This document shows positions 14,218 to 23,025 of a stretch of DNA of 64,000 nucleotides, in pieces (the stretch's first letter is position 1; every line of letters starts with the position of its first letter). The notes under the pieces were generated by a model. That model worked only from the letters and a program-made list of their open reading frames with translations. It had not been told where the DNA came from and did no database searches. The position numbers and the translations under genes were made by a program. Origin of the DNA: Streptomyces griseomycini (GTDB taxonomy: Bacteria > Actinomycetota > Actinomycetes > Streptomycetales > Streptomycetaceae); contig NZ_JACHJI010000001.1 of NCBI RefSeq assembly GCF_014203535.1, positions 496,001 to 560,000 on the forward strand, read 5' to 3'.

Positions 14218-15489
14218 TTACTTGCTGAAGTCCGGCACCAGCTTGGCGATCGCGGTCTCCGCGTCGCCCAGCCCCTTGTCCAGGGACTCCTTGCCGCTCG
14301 CGATCTGCGGGAGCTCGTCGTCCAGCGGACCCCACAGCGAGCTGTACTCGGGCAGGGCCGGGCGCGGCTGGGCGGCGGAGAGGACCGTCTGGTAGCCGGC
14401 GATGCCCGGGTCGGCCTTGACCTTGTCGGTGTAGGCGTCGTCACGCGTGGGCAGCGTGGAGTTCTCCAGCGCGATGGTCTCCTGCGCCTTGGCCGAGGTC
14501 ATGAAGTTCACGAACTTCAGCGCGGCCTCCTGCTTCTCCTTGGTGGAGCCGGCGTAGACCGAGAGGTTGTGGCCGCCGGTCGGGGCGCCCGCCTTGCCGG
14601 TGGAGCCGGCCGGGACGGTGGCGATGCCGAGGTTGTTCTTGTCCTTGAAGGCGGAGCCCTTGTAGAAGTTGGTGATCTCCCACGGGCCCTGGATGATCGA
14701 GGCGACCTTGCCGTTGACGAACGCGTCCTGGATGTGGGCGTAGGCGTCGGCGGTGACGTCGGCCTTGTGCAGGCCCTTGCCGTCGAAGAGGTCCAGCCAG
14801 GTGCCGTAGGCCTTCTTGGCCTCGGCCGACTTCACGGTGACCTTCTCGGCGTCGGCGTCGACCATGTCGGTGCCCTCGCCGTACAGGAACGGCTGGGCGT
14901 AGTAGCCCGCGGTGGAGCCCCAGTAGCCGTCGACGCCGGTCTTCTCCTTGACGGTGGCGGCGGCCTTCTTCAGGTCGTCCCAGGTCTTGGGGACCTCGAC
15001 GCCGGCCTTCTCGAAGAGTTCCTTGTTGTAGACGAAGGCCAGGGTGTCCGTGGTGAACGGCACGCCGTAGGTCTTGCCCTCGTACTTGGCCTGCTCGATC
15101 AGGTTGGACTTGAACTTGTCCTGCTCGGCGAGGGCCTCGGTGCCGTCCAGCGGCAGGAAGAAGCCCTTCTTGGCGAAGGCGGGGGTCCAGCCGACCTCGG
15201 AGCGCAGCACGTCGGGGGCGCCCTTGGAACCGGCGGCGGTGTCGAACTTGTTCTGCGCCTGGTCGAAGGGGACGTTGACGTACTCGACCTTGATGTCCTT
15301 GTTGGCGGCCTCGAACTCCTTGACCAGGGCCTGGTACGTCGGCGCCTCGTTGGTCGCGTTGGAGGTGTCCCACCAGGTGATGGTGACCGGGCCGCCGGCC
15401 TTGTCGCCGCTGTCGCTGTCGCCGCCGCAGGCCGTCGCCGCGAGGGCGAGGGACGCCACCAGCGCGGTGGCCGCTATGCCACGCCGCAT
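14218..15489 (-). CDS. malE: Maltose/maltodextrin-binding lipoprotein MalE
   Basis: This is a 423-residue extracellular solute-binding protein (family 1). The lipoprotein signal MRRGIAATAL leads to the lipobox ATAC at C21, so it should be anchored to the membrane by a lipid. The mature part has two lobes with typical motifs (ITWWDTSNATNEAP near the start, GGHNLSVYAGS later). It captures maltodextrins and delivers them to MalFG. The ATG at 15489 is preceded by AAGGAG at 6 bases. It is the first gene of the operon and is transcribed divergently from malR, with a MalR-like palindrome about 130 bp upstream. Confidence 0.96.
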   Translation of the reverse strand: MRRGIAATALVASLALAATACGGDSDSGDKAGGPVTITWWDTSNATNEAPTYQALVKEFEAANKDIKVEYVNVPFDQAQNKFDTAAGSKGAPDVLRSEVGWTPAFAKKGFFLPLDGTEALAEQDKFKSNLIEQAKYEGKTYGVPFTTDTLAFVYNKELFEKAGVEVPKTWDDLKKAAATVKEKTGVDGYWGSTAGYYAQPFLYGEGTDMVDADAEKVTVKSAEAKKAYGTWLDLFDGKGLHKADVTADAYAHIQDAFVNGKVASIIQGPWEITNFYKGSAFKDKNNLGIATVPAGSTGKAGAPTGGHNLSVYAGSTKEKQEAALKFVNFMTSAKAQETIALENSTLPTRDDAYTDKVKADPGIAGYQTVLSAAQPRPALPEYSSLWGPLDDELPQIASGKESLDKGLGDAETAIAKLVPDFSK

Positions 15490-15619
15490 GAGTTCTCCTT
15501 GAGGGTTAAGCCCGTGTGTGCAGGTGCGGCCCCGTCTGCCGTCCTGCGAACTTGCCGACCGCGCCGTTGCCGCCGCCGGGCGACGAGAACGTAACAGCCG
15601 TGCAATCGATCCGAAAGAC

Positions 15620-15640
15620 CTTGCTGAAAAATTTTGCAAG
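15620..15640. promoter_or_regulatory. Candidate MalR operator (main site)
   Basis: CTTGCTGAAAAATTTTGCAAG is a 21-bp imperfect palindrome with perfect CTTGC/GCAAG ends, at the position expected for repression of malE. LacI-family proteins bind such sites, and maltodextrin-type inducers are known to release MalR in Streptomyces. Confidence 0.7.
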
Positions 15641-15727
15641 CGAGTCGGAGAGTTATGCCGCCGTGACCTCCCCTCAACCACCGCGCGACACGTGTTTCCG
15701 GGCGTACGGCGGGGGTTCGCACGGGTG

Positions 15728-15751
15728 TGCAAGACTCTGCAAGCACTTGCC
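15728..15751. promoter_or_regulatory. Second TGCAAG cluster in the malE-malR gap
   Basis: TGCAAG at 15728-15733 and again at 15739-15744 (11-bp phase) is followed by CTTGCC at 15746-15751. These are half sites like those of the main operator and may give cooperative binding or autoregulation of malR. Confidence 0.45.
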
Positions 15752-15908
15752 ATCCGTTTCCGCCGGGGGAATCATCCGTTGCGGAACGGTCGCCGACCAC
15801 GACGTGAGGACCGCGATGACCCAGCAGCCCACAGCGGGCCGTCCGACGGCGCGCGGCAGGCGTGCGCTCGGTGTGCAAGGGCGGAAACGGCCGCTACAGT
15901 CCGGTTCT

Positions 15909-16943
15909 GTGACCACACGACTTGCCGACATCGCCGCCCAGGCGGGGGTGAGCGAGGCGACCGTCAGCCGCGTCCTCAACGGCAAGCCGGGCGTCGCCGC
16001 CACCACCCGCCAGTCCGTGCTCGCCGCCCTCGACGTGCTGGGCTACGAGCGTCCGGTGCGGCTGCGGCAGCGCAGCGAGGGCCTGGTGGGCCTGATCACC
16101 CCCGAGCTGGAGAACCCGATCTTCCCGGCCCTGGCCCAGGTCATCGGGCAGGCGCTGACCCGCCAGGGGTACACCCCGGTGCTCGCCACCCAGACCCCCG
16201 GCGGATCGACGGAGGACGAGCTGACGGAGATGCTCGTGGACCGCGGGGTGGCCGGCATCATCTACGTCTCCGGACTGCACGCGGACACCACCGCCGACAT
16301 GCAGCGCTACGAGCGACTGCGCGCGCAGGGCGTGCCGTTCGTGCTCGTGGACGGCTTCTCGCCGAAGGTGCAGGCGCCGTTCATCTCCCCCGACGACCGG
16401 GCGGCGACGGCGCTCGCGGTCACCCACCTCGTCTCCCTCGGCCACACCCGCATCGGCCTGGCGCTCGGGCCGAAGCGGTTCGTGCCGGTGCAGCGCAAGA
16501 TCGAGGGGTTCGTGCGCACCGTGCAGGACCAACTCGGGCTGAGTGCCGAGACGGTGGAGAACGAGCTGGTCCAGCACTCCCTCTACACCCTGGAGGGCGG
16601 CCAGGCGGCCGCCACGGCGCTCATGGAACGCGACTGCACGGCGGTGGTGTGCGCGAGCGACATGATGGCGCTGGGCGCGATACGGGCGGCCCGGCAGCGC
16701 GGTCTGGACGTGCCGAAGGACATCTCGGTGGTCGGCTTCGACGACTCCCCGCTGATCGCCTTCACCGACCCGCCGCTCACCACCGTGCGCAAGCCGGTCC
16801 CGGCGATGGGCCAGGCCGCGGTGCGCACGCTGCTGGAGGAGATCGGCGGGACGCCCGCACCGCACAGCGAGTTCGTGTTCATGCCGGAGCTGGTGGTGCG
16901 CGGTTCGACCGCTTCGGCTCCTGGGGACCGGAATCGTCCCTAG
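15909..16943 (+). CDS. malR: LacI family transcriptional repressor MalR
   Basis: This is a 344-residue repressor. The N-terminal LacI helix-turn-helix (RLADIAAQAGVSEATVSRVL) is followed by the hinge and a periplasmic-binding-protein-like sugar domain (GLVGLITPELENPIFPALA, then DDSPLIAFTDPPLTTVRKP). The GTG at 15909 matches the family length of about 344; the frame stays open upstream to 15516 without a better start. It is the orthologue, in my recognition, of MalR/Reg1 of S. coelicolor and S. lividans, which represses malE and amylase genes. Divergent placement to malEFG supports this. Confidence 0.95.
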   Translation: MTTRLADIAAQAGVSEATVSRVLNGKPGVAATTRQSVLAALDVLGYERPVRLRQRSEGLVGLITPELENPIFPALAQVIGQALTRQGYTPVLATQTPGGSTEDELTEMLVDRGVAGIIYVSGLHADTTADMQRYERLRAQGVPFVLVDGFSPKVQAPFISPDDRAATALAVTHLVSLGHTRIGLALGPKRFVPVQRKIEGFVRTVQDQLGLSAETVENELVQHSLYTLEGGQAAATALMERDCTAVVCASDMMALGAIRAARQRGLDVPKDISVVGFDDSPLIAFTDPPLTTVRKPVPAMGQAAVRTLLEEIGGTPAPHSEFVFMPELVVRGSTASAPGDRNRP

Positions 16944-17075
16944 GGTGGAGAGAACGACCTTTCGGGCACTGCCGCGGGAGGAGTTCGCGGACCTCCGCCC
17001 GTACGGGACCGCGCGGGACGGAACCGACCGGGGGATGATCCGCGCGGGAGGGGCCGTCTGGCAGACTCTGTGCCC

Positions 17076-17957
17076 ATGGGTGACACGACCGTGACAACGC
17101 TGGAAGGCCGCGAGCAGGCCGTTCCGCATCCCGTCGCGGACCCGGCGGACGGGGTGGAGCGGGGCCGCCTGCGTCGTCTGCGTGCCCCCCGCCGGCCCCG
17201 GCTGTGGTTCGAGATCCTGCTGATCGCGGTGAGCTACTGGACGTACTCGCTCATCCGCAACGCCGTGCCCGAGCAGAAGGCCGAGGCGCTGCGCAACGCC
17301 GACCGGATCTGGGAGCTGGAGCAGCGGTTCGGCATCGCCGTCGAGCAGGCCGTGAACCACGCCGTGAACTCGGTGACCTGGCTCGTCGTCGGCATGAACT
17401 ACTACTACGCCACCCTGCACTTCGTGGTGACGCTGGGTGTCCTGGTGTGGCTCTACCGCAGTCACCCCGGCCGCTACGCGGCCACCCGGCTGGTCCTGTT
17501 CACGACCACGGGCATCGCCCTGGTCGGCTACTACCTCTATCCGCTCGCCCCGCCGCGGCTGATGAGCGGCCAGGACTTCGTCGACACCGTCATGGTCCAC
17601 CAGACCTGGGGCTCGATGGCCTCCGGGGACCTGAAGAACATGTCCAACCAGTACGCCGCGATGCCGTCGATGCACATCGGCTGGTCGGTGTGGTGCGGGC
17701 TGACGATCTTCGCGCTGACCACCGTCCCGTGGGTGCGCGTCCTGGGCCTGGTGTACCCGGCGGGCACGCTCGTGGTGATCGTCGCGACCGCCAACCACTT
17801 CTGGCTGGACGCGGTGGGCGGCGTGCTCTGCCTCGCCTTCGGCTACGGGGTGGCCCTGCTCTGGTACGGGAGCCCGCCGCACGCCCTGCCCCGGCTGGTG
17901 CCGGACGGCGGCGGGAGCCCGCTACCGGTGCACCGGCCCCGGCCGGCCCGCGACTGA
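17076..17957 (+). CDS. PAP2-superfamily membrane phosphatase/transferase (AUR1-like)
   Basis: This is a 293-residue integral membrane protein with about six helices. It has the PAP2_3-type motifs: QYAAMPSMHIGWSVW at about residues 191-205, supplying a catalytic His, and ATANHFWLDAVGG at about 236-248, with the second His. Proteins of this group dephosphorylate lipid phosphates or transfer phospho-head-groups, as in inositol-phosphoceramide synthase, so a role in envelope lipid metabolism is likely. The ATG at 17076 was preferred over the GTG at 17070. It is convergent with glnE. The C-terminal tail is proline-rich. Confidence 0.88.
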   Translation: MGDTTVTTLEGREQAVPHPVADPADGVERGRLRRLRAPRRPRLWFEILLIAVSYWTYSLIRNAVPEQKAEALRNADRIWELEQRFGIAVEQAVNHAVNSVTWLVVGMNYYYATLHFVVTLGVLVWLYRSHPGRYAATRLVLFTTTGIALVGYYLYPLAPPRLMSGQDFVDTVMVHQTWGSMASGDLKNMSNQYAAMPSMHIGWSVWCGLTIFALTTVPWVRVLGLVYPAGTLVVIVATANHFWLDAVGGVLCLAFGYGVALLWYGSPPHALPRLVPDGGGSPLPVHRPRPARD

Positions 17958-17973
17958 CCCGGTCCGTCCGGCC

Positions 17974-17999
17974 GGGCGGGCGGGCGGGCGGGCGGGCGG
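17974..17999. repeat. Tetranucleotide GGGC microsatellite
   Basis: Six perfect copies of GGGC (17974-17997) plus a partial copy, in the 77-bp gap between two convergent genes. Copy number may vary between strains. Confidence 0.85.
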
Positions 18000-18012
18000 A
18001 CCGGACCCCCGT

Positions 18013-18034
18013 CCCGCCGGGCGGGCCCGGCGGG
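18013..18034 (-). terminator. glnE terminator
   Basis: Perfect 9-bp GC-only stem (18013-18021 with 18026-18034) and a 4-base loop, immediately after the glnE stop codon. Confidence 0.7.
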
Positions 18035-21000
18035 TCAGGCACCTCCGTAGAACAGCTCCTCCACCACGCCCCGCGCCCTGCGCGCCGTGCGCCGGTACGC
18101 GTCGAGCATGTCGCCGACGTGGCCGGGGCCGTAGCCCAGGTAGCGGCCGACGGCGGCCAGGTCGCGGGGCTGGGTGGGGAAGGTGTCCCCGGCCCGCCCG
18201 CGCACCAGCATCACCGCGTTGCGCACCCGGGTGGCCAGCACCCACGCCTCGTCGAGGATCGCGGCGTGCTCCTCCGAGACCAGCCCGGCCGCGCGGGCGG
18301 CGGCCAGGGCCTGGCGGGTACGGGTCGTGCGCAGCCCCGGCTCCCGTGCGCCGTGCCGCAGCTGCAGCAGCTGCACCGTCCACTCCACGTCGGACAGCCC
18401 GCCCGGGCCCAGCTTGGCGTGCAGCTTGGGGTCGGCGCCGCGCGGCAGCCGCTCGGACTCCATCCGGGCCTTCAGCCGCCGGATCTCCCGGACCGCCTCC
18501 TCGTCGAGCCCGTCGGCCGGGTAGCGCAGCGGGTCGACCAGCTCGGTGAAGCGGCGGCCGAGGTCCTCGTCCCCGGCGACGGGCTCGGCGCGCAGCAGCG
18601 CGTGCCGCTCCCACACCAGCGCCCAGCGCCGGTAGTACGCCTCGTACGACTTCAGGGTGCGCACCAGCGGGCCGGACCTGCCCTCCGGGCGCAGGTCGGC
18701 GTCGACGAGCAGGGGCGGGTCGGCGCTGGGGACCTGGAGCAGGCGGCGCATCTCGGCGACGACCTTGTTCGCGGCCTGCGCCGCCTCCCGCTCGTCCACG
18801 CCGTCGCGCGGTTCGTGGACGAACAGGACGTCCGCGTCGGAGCCGTAGCCCAGCTCGTGCCCGCCGAAACGGCCCATGCCGATGACCGTGAACCGGGTGG
18901 GGAGCGTGTCCCCCCAGCCCTCCCGGACGACCGCGCGGAGCGTGCCCGCGAGGGTGGCGGCGGTCAGGTCGGACACCGCGCCGCCCACCAGGTCCACCAG
19001 GGCGCCCTGGTCGGCCTCGGCGGGCTGGGACTCGGTGCCGTAGGAGCCGACGATGTCGGCGGCGGACGTGCGGAACAGCTCGCGGCGGCGCACGCCGCGG
19101 GCGGCCGTGACACCCTGCACCGCGTTGTCGGCGCGGCGGACGGCGGCGATGACCTCCTGCTCCAGGTGGGCGCGGGGGCGGGGGGTGAGCCCCCCGCCGT
19201 CCCCGTCGCCGAGCAGGGCCACCGCCTCGGGGGCGCGCATCAGCAGGTCCGGGGCGAGCCGCCCGGCGGACAGCACGCGGGCCAGGTTCTCGGCGGCGGC
19301 GCCCTCGTCGCGCAGCAGCCGCAGGTACCAGGGGGTCTTGCCGAGCGCGTCGGAGACCTTGCGGAAGTTGAGCAGACCGGCGTCCGGGTCGGCGGAGTCC
19401 GCGAACCAGCCGAGCAGCACGGGCAGCAGGGTGCGCTGGATGGCGGCCTTGCGGCTCACGCCGGACGCCAGCGCCTCCAGGTGGCGCAGGGCGGCGGCCG
19501 GGTCGGCGTACCCGAGGGCGACCAGCCGCTCCCGGGCCGCCTCCGCGCTGAGCCGGGCCTCACCGGGGGCGAGCGCGGCGACGGCGTCGAGCAGCGGCCG
19601 GTAGAACAGCTTCTCGTGCAGCCGCCGTACGACGGAGGCGTGCCGCCGCCACTCGCGGGTCAGGGTGGCGACCGGTTCGGTGCGCAGTCCCAGGGAGCGG
19701 CCCAGGCGGCGCAGGTCGGCCTCGTCCTCGGGGACGAGGTGGGTGCGGCGCAGCCGGTACAGCTGGATGCGGTGCTCCAGGGAGCGCAGGAAGCGGTAGG
19801 CGTCGTCGAGCTGGGCGGCGTCCGCGCGGCCGACGTAGCCGCCGGCGGCGAGGGCCTCCAGCGCGTCGAGGGTGGTGCCGCTGCGCAGGGAGGCGTCGGC
19901 GCGGCCGTGCACCAGCTGCAGCAGCTGCACGGCGAACTCGACGTCCCGCAGGCCGCCGGGGCCGAGCTTGAGCTGGCGGTCGACCTCGGCGACGGGGATG
20001 TTCGCCACGACCCGGCGGCGCATCTCCTGCACGTCGGCGACGAAGTTCTCCCGCTCGGCGGCCTGCCACACCAGCGGCTGCAGCGCGGCGACGTACTCCT
20101 CGCCGAGCGCGAGGTCGCCGGCCACCGGGCGGGCCTTGAGCAGCGCCTGGAACTCCCAGGTCTTGGCCCAGCGCTGGTAGTAGGCGAGGTGGGAGGCGAG
20201 GGTGCGCACGAGCGGCCCGTTGCGGCCCTCCGGCCGCAGGTTGGCGTCCACGGGCCAGATGGAGCCCTCGACGGTGGTCTCGGAGCAGATCCGCATCAGG
20301 TGCGAGGCGAGCCGGGTCGCGGCGCGCAGCGCCTTGTCCTCGTCGGCCCCGTTCGCGGCCTCGGCCACGAAGATGACGTCGACGTCGGACACGTAGTTGA
20401 GCTCGTGTCCCCCGCACTTGCCCATCGCGATCACCGCGAGCCGGCACAGCGCGGCGTCCTCGGGCGCGGCGGCCCCGGCGAGGGCGAGGGCGGCGCGCAG
20501 GGTGGCGGTGGCGAGGTCGGCGAGCTCGGCGGCGGTCTGGGCGACCTCGGTGGTGCCGCACACGTCCCGGGCGGCGATGGACAGCAGACAGCGCCGGTAG
20601 GCGACGCGGAGCGAGACCGGGTCGTCGGCGCCGGCCAGACCGCGTTCGAACTCCTCGACGCCCGGGTGCAGGTCGCGGGGCTCGTAGGTGACGAGGGCCT
20701 GCCAGTCGCTCGGGTGCCGGACGAGGTGCTCGGCGAGGGCGGCGGAGGCGCCGAGCACGCCGAGCAGCCGGTCCCGCAGCGGCTTGGCGGCGATGACCGT
20801 GTCCAGCAGCTCCTGGCGGGCGGTGGCCCCCGGCTGCGCCTCCAGCAGCCGCGCGAGCCCGAGCAGCGCGAGGTCGGGGTCGGCGGTGGCGCCGAGGGCC
20901 TCCAGCAGTACGGGGTCGGTGCGCACGGCCGCCAGCTCGGGGCCGTCCAGCAGCCGCTCGGCGGCGGAGGGGTCGGTGAAGCCGTGCCGCAGCAGTCGGG

Positions 21001-21037
21001 TGAAGGTACTGCTCCTGCGCCCCGGCGCCGACGTCAT
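18035..21037 (-). CDS. glnE: Bifunctional glutamine synthetase adenylyltransferase/adenylyl-removing enzyme GlnE
   Basis: This 1000-residue cytoplasmic enzyme switches glutamine synthetase I off by adenylylation and on by removal of AMP, according to nitrogen signals. It contains two GlnE nucleotidyltransferase domains. The first has MGKCGGHELNYVSDVDVIF and the second MGRFGGHELGYGSDADVLF; each shows the metal-binding D-x-D. Each is followed by a helical linker domain with the repeated motif KLGPGGL(R/S)DVE. The length is typical for actinobacteria. It lies alone, upstream of the VOC gene and convergent with the PAP2-like gene; its proximity to malR and glnA2 is conserved in Streptomyces. Confidence 0.97.
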   Translation of the reverse strand: MTSAPGRRSSTFTRLLRHGFTDPSAAERLLDGPELAAVRTDPVLLEALGATADPDLALLGLARLLEAQPGATARQELLDTVIAAKPLRDRLLGVLGASAALAEHLVRHPSDWQALVTYEPRDLHPGVEEFERGLAGADDPVSLRVAYRRCLLSIAARDVCGTTEVAQTAAELADLATATLRAALALAGAAAPEDAALCRLAVIAMGKCGGHELNYVSDVDVIFVAEAANGADEDKALRAATRLASHLMRICSETTVEGSIWPVDANLRPEGRNGPLVRTLASHLAYYQRWAKTWEFQALLKARPVAGDLALGEEYVAALQPLVWQAAERENFVADVQEMRRRVVANIPVAEVDRQLKLGPGGLRDVEFAVQLLQLVHGRADASLRSGTTLDALEALAAGGYVGRADAAQLDDAYRFLRSLEHRIQLYRLRRTHLVPEDEADLRRLGRSLGLRTEPVATLTREWRRHASVVRRLHEKLFYRPLLDAVAALAPGEARLSAEAARERLVALGYADPAAALRHLEALASGVSRKAAIQRTLLPVLLGWFADSADPDAGLLNFRKVSDALGKTPWYLRLLRDEGAAAENLARVLSAGRLAPDLLMRAPEAVALLGDGDGGGLTPRPRAHLEQEVIAAVRRADNAVQGVTAARGVRRRELFRTSAADIVGSYGTESQPAEADQGALVDLVGGAVSDLTAATLAGTLRAVVREGWGDTLPTRFTVIGMGRFGGHELGYGSDADVLFVHEPRDGVDEREAAQAANKVVAEMRRLLQVPSADPPLLVDADLRPEGRSGPLVRTLKSYEAYYRRWALVWERHALLRAEPVAGDEDLGRRFTELVDPLRYPADGLDEEAVREIRRLKARMESERLPRGADPKLHAKLGPGGLSDVEWTVQLLQLRHGAREPGLRTTRTRQALAAARAAGLVSEEHAAILDEAWVLATRVRNAVMLVRGRAGDTFPTQPRDLAAVGRYLGYGPGHVGDMLDAYRRTARRARGVVEELFYGGA

Positions 21038-21216
21038 CCCCGGCCTCCCTCGTGCCTCGGATCAGGGTCGTACGGCCATGAGCCTAGCCGGAGTGCCGGC
21101 CCGTGGCCCCGGGACGGCCCGCGATGGGTCCCGCGCGCGTGCGGGGTCCGTCGCGGGGAGGGACCATGCGGCTGATCCGGCACCGCCGTTCACCGCCCAC
21201 CGAAGGAGACGCGCTC

Positions 21217-21657
21217 ATGGACATGACCCTCGAAGTGATCCCGCTCCCCGTCAGCGACATCGACCGGGCCAGGGACTTCTACCGGGACGGGGTCGGCTTC
21301 CACGTCGACATCGACCAGGAGGTCGTGCCGGGCATGCGCATCGTCCAGCTGACCCCGCCCGGCTCCGGCTGCTCGATCGCGCTCGGCGACACCGTCTGGG
21401 ACACCATGGCCGGCCCCCGCCCCGCCCCCGGCTCCTACCAGGGCCTCCAGCTCTGCGTCACCGACATCGAGGCGGCCCGCGCGGAGCTGACCGCGCGCGG
21501 CGTGGAGGTCTCCGAGCCGGTCCGGTACGCCCCGGACGACGGCGCCACGTTCATGTACTTCAAGGACCCGGACGGCAACGGCTGGGCGGTCCAGGAGTAC
21601 CGGCGCCGGGCCGCGGAACCCCTGCACAGCCTGCTGGCGAAGCAGGCTGAGGCGTGA
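21217..21657 (+). CDS. VOC (glyoxalase/bleomycin-resistance) family protein
   Basis: This is a 146-residue metal-dependent fold protein built from two beta-alpha-beta-beta-beta modules. It begins MDMTLEVIPLPVSDIDRARDFY and ends with FKDPDGNGWAVQEY, the hallmark of VOC proteins. A possible metal ligand set lies in VIPLPVSD, GLQLCVTD and the terminal E of VQEY. The ATG at 21217 follows a perfect GAAGGAGA site at 8 bases. The substrate cannot be told; candidates are glyoxalase, dioxygenase or antibiotic binding. It stands alone between glnE (divergent) and the small-protein operon. Confidence 0.88.
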   Translation: MDMTLEVIPLPVSDIDRARDFYRDGVGFHVDIDQEVVPGMRIVQLTPPGSGCSIALGDTVWDTMAGPRPAPGSYQGLQLCVTDIEAARAELTARGVEVSEPVRYAPDDGATFMYFKDPDGNGWAVQEYRRRAAEPLHSLLAKQAEA

Positions 21658-21926
21658 CCGGTCATGGTCCGCGGGCCGCCGGGAGGGATCCGGGGGCAGG
21701 AGCGGCCGCCGTCCGCCGGGCGCGCTTCGGGCCCCTCCCGGCGCACGGGCCCGTCGGCCGGTCTTGTGCCACACATACCTCTGCAGAGCGTGTCAAACGA
21801 TGACAAATGGCCACTCGGGGTGGGACGGACGGTCCCGTGCGGTGTTCCGGCGCACTGCTCCGGCACGCGCCGGGTCACCGGGGACACGGGCCGCACGCAG
21901 GACATCCGGATGAGGAGAAGTCGCCG

Positions 21927-22589
21927 ATGAGTGAGTCCGTACGGACCGGATCCGGGAGCACCGGAGAGAAGGTCAAGGCAGAGACCTCCGCGACGGCCGG
22001 TCAGGCCAGGCAGGCCGCGACCCAGGTCGCGGGGACCGCGGCGGAGCAGGCCCGGACCGTGGTGGATGAGGCGCGGCAGCAGGCCGGCACGGTCATCGAC
22101 GACCTGCGCAGCCGCGCGATGGACGAGGCGGAGGGGCAGACCAGGCGCGCCGCCGAGACGCTGCGGCAGTGGGCGGGCGACCTTTCCAACCTGGCCGCCC
22201 ACGCCGAGAAGGACTCGCCCGCCCGCAGTCTGGCGGCTCAGGCGGGCGACAAGGGGCAGCGGGCGGCCGACTACCTGGAGCGGCAGGGCCTGGAAGGCCT
22301 CGTCACCGACCTCCAGGGCTTCGCCCGGCGCCGCCCCGGCGCCTTCCTGGGCGGCGCGCTGCTGGCCGGACTGGCCGTCGGCCGCCTGGCGAAGGTGGCA
22401 CAGACCGCCTCCCGGACCGACGGGCACGGGCAGGAACGGGTGACCCCGGCACCGGGTGAGGGCGCGCTGGCGCCGCCGGTGGCGCCGGCCTCCCAGGCAC
22501 TGCCGACCGCTCCCCCGCCGGGGACCGCGCCGCCGACCCCGTCGACCCCGCCGACCGGGACGCCGGGACGCCCGTTCCCGGAGGTGTGA
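21927..22589 (+). CDS. Hypothetical coiled-coil protein with one membrane segment and Pro-rich tail
   Basis: This 220-residue protein is first of a three-gene operon. Residues about 1-100 are Ala/Gln/Glu-rich helical repeats (QARQAATQVAGTAAEQAR). A short membrane helix follows at about 147-162 (FLGGALLAGLAVGRLAK), and the last 45 residues are mostly Pro/Thr/Ala. GAGGAGAA lies 7 bases before the ATG. Its helical repeats resemble those of the third gene (DUF3618 type), so the proteins may associate in or near the membrane. Comparable operons are common in Streptomyces but have no defined function. One base separates it from the next gene. Confidence 0.85.
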   Translation: MSESVRTGSGSTGEKVKAETSATAGQARQAATQVAGTAAEQARTVVDEARQQAGTVIDDLRSRAMDEAEGQTRRAAETLRQWAGDLSNLAAHAEKDSPARSLAAQAGDKGQRAADYLERQGLEGLVTDLQGFARRRPGAFLGGALLAGLAVGRLAKVAQTASRTDGHGQERVTPAPGEGALAPPVAPASQALPTAPPPGTAPPTPSTPPTGTPGRPFPEV

Positions 22590-22590
22590 G

Positions 22591-23025
22591 ATGGCCGCGC
22601 TGTCACCCCTGTCCCGGGCCCGCGCGGCCGAGCCGCGGCCCCAGGGGCCGGACAGGTCCGTGGGCGAGCTGCTGTCCAGGGTGGCCTCGGACCTGCAGGT
22701 CCTCTTCCGCCAGGAGCTCGAGCTGGCCAAGGCCGAGGTCAGAGAGGAGGGCACCAAGGCGGGCAAGGCCGCCGGGATGTACGGCGGCGCCGGTTTCGCC
22801 GGCTACATGGTGCTGCTGTTCCTGTCGCTGGCGGCCATGTACGGCCTGGGCAACGTGATGGACGGGGGCTGGGCCGCCCTGATCGTCGCCGTGCCGTGGG
22901 CCGTCGCCGCGGCCGTGCTGTACCAGAAGGGCCGCGCACGGATGCGCACCGTCTCCCCGAAGCCCGAGCGAACCGTCGAGACCTTGAAGGAGGACGCGGA
23001 ATGGGCACGTCACCCGACCAAATGA
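22591..23025 (+). CDS. Holin-superfamily-like membrane protein (Phage_holin_3_6/DUF1469 type)
   Basis: This is a 144-residue membrane protein. The N-terminal amphipathic helix (SVGELLSRVASDLQVLFRQE) and ELAKAEVREE are followed by two membrane helices at about residues 68-88 and 94-112 and a basic tail. This arrangement is typical of the chromosomal Phage_holin_3_6/DUF1469 family, which is not a phage lysis protein in most bacteria. Translation starts one base after the previous stop, and its end overlaps the next gene by 25 bases, so the three genes are translationally linked. The role is unknown; a link to envelope stress is speculative. Confidence 0.88.
   Translation: MAALSPLSRARAAEPRPQGPDRSVGELLSRVASDLQVLFRQELELAKAEVREEGTKAGKAAGMYGGAGFAGYMVLLFLSLAAMYGLGNVMDGGWAALIVAVPWAVAAAVLYQKGRARMRTVSPKPERTVETLKEDAEWARHPTK

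Larger units (their letters stand above)
15490..15908. promoter_or_regulatory. Divergent malE-malR control region
   Basis: This is a 419-bp gene-free stretch, noticeably less GC-rich in its middle than its surroundings. It holds the strong palindrome at 15620-15640 and a second cluster of TGCAAG/CTTGC elements at 15728-15751. Promoters for malE (leftward) and malR (rightward) must lie here. Open frames running through it on both strands lack a start with a ribosome binding site and look non-coding. Confidence 0.7.

Noticed and set aside
15516..15908. A 131-residue N-terminal extension of MalR
   Set aside because: The extension is Arg/Pro-rich noise, covers the malE-malR operators, and the family begins at the LacI helix-turn-helix.
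22591..23025. Holin-like protein as a sign of a prophage
   Set aside because: The chromosomal Phage_holin_3_6/DUF1469 family is widespread; no endolysin, integrase or structural phage genes are near.
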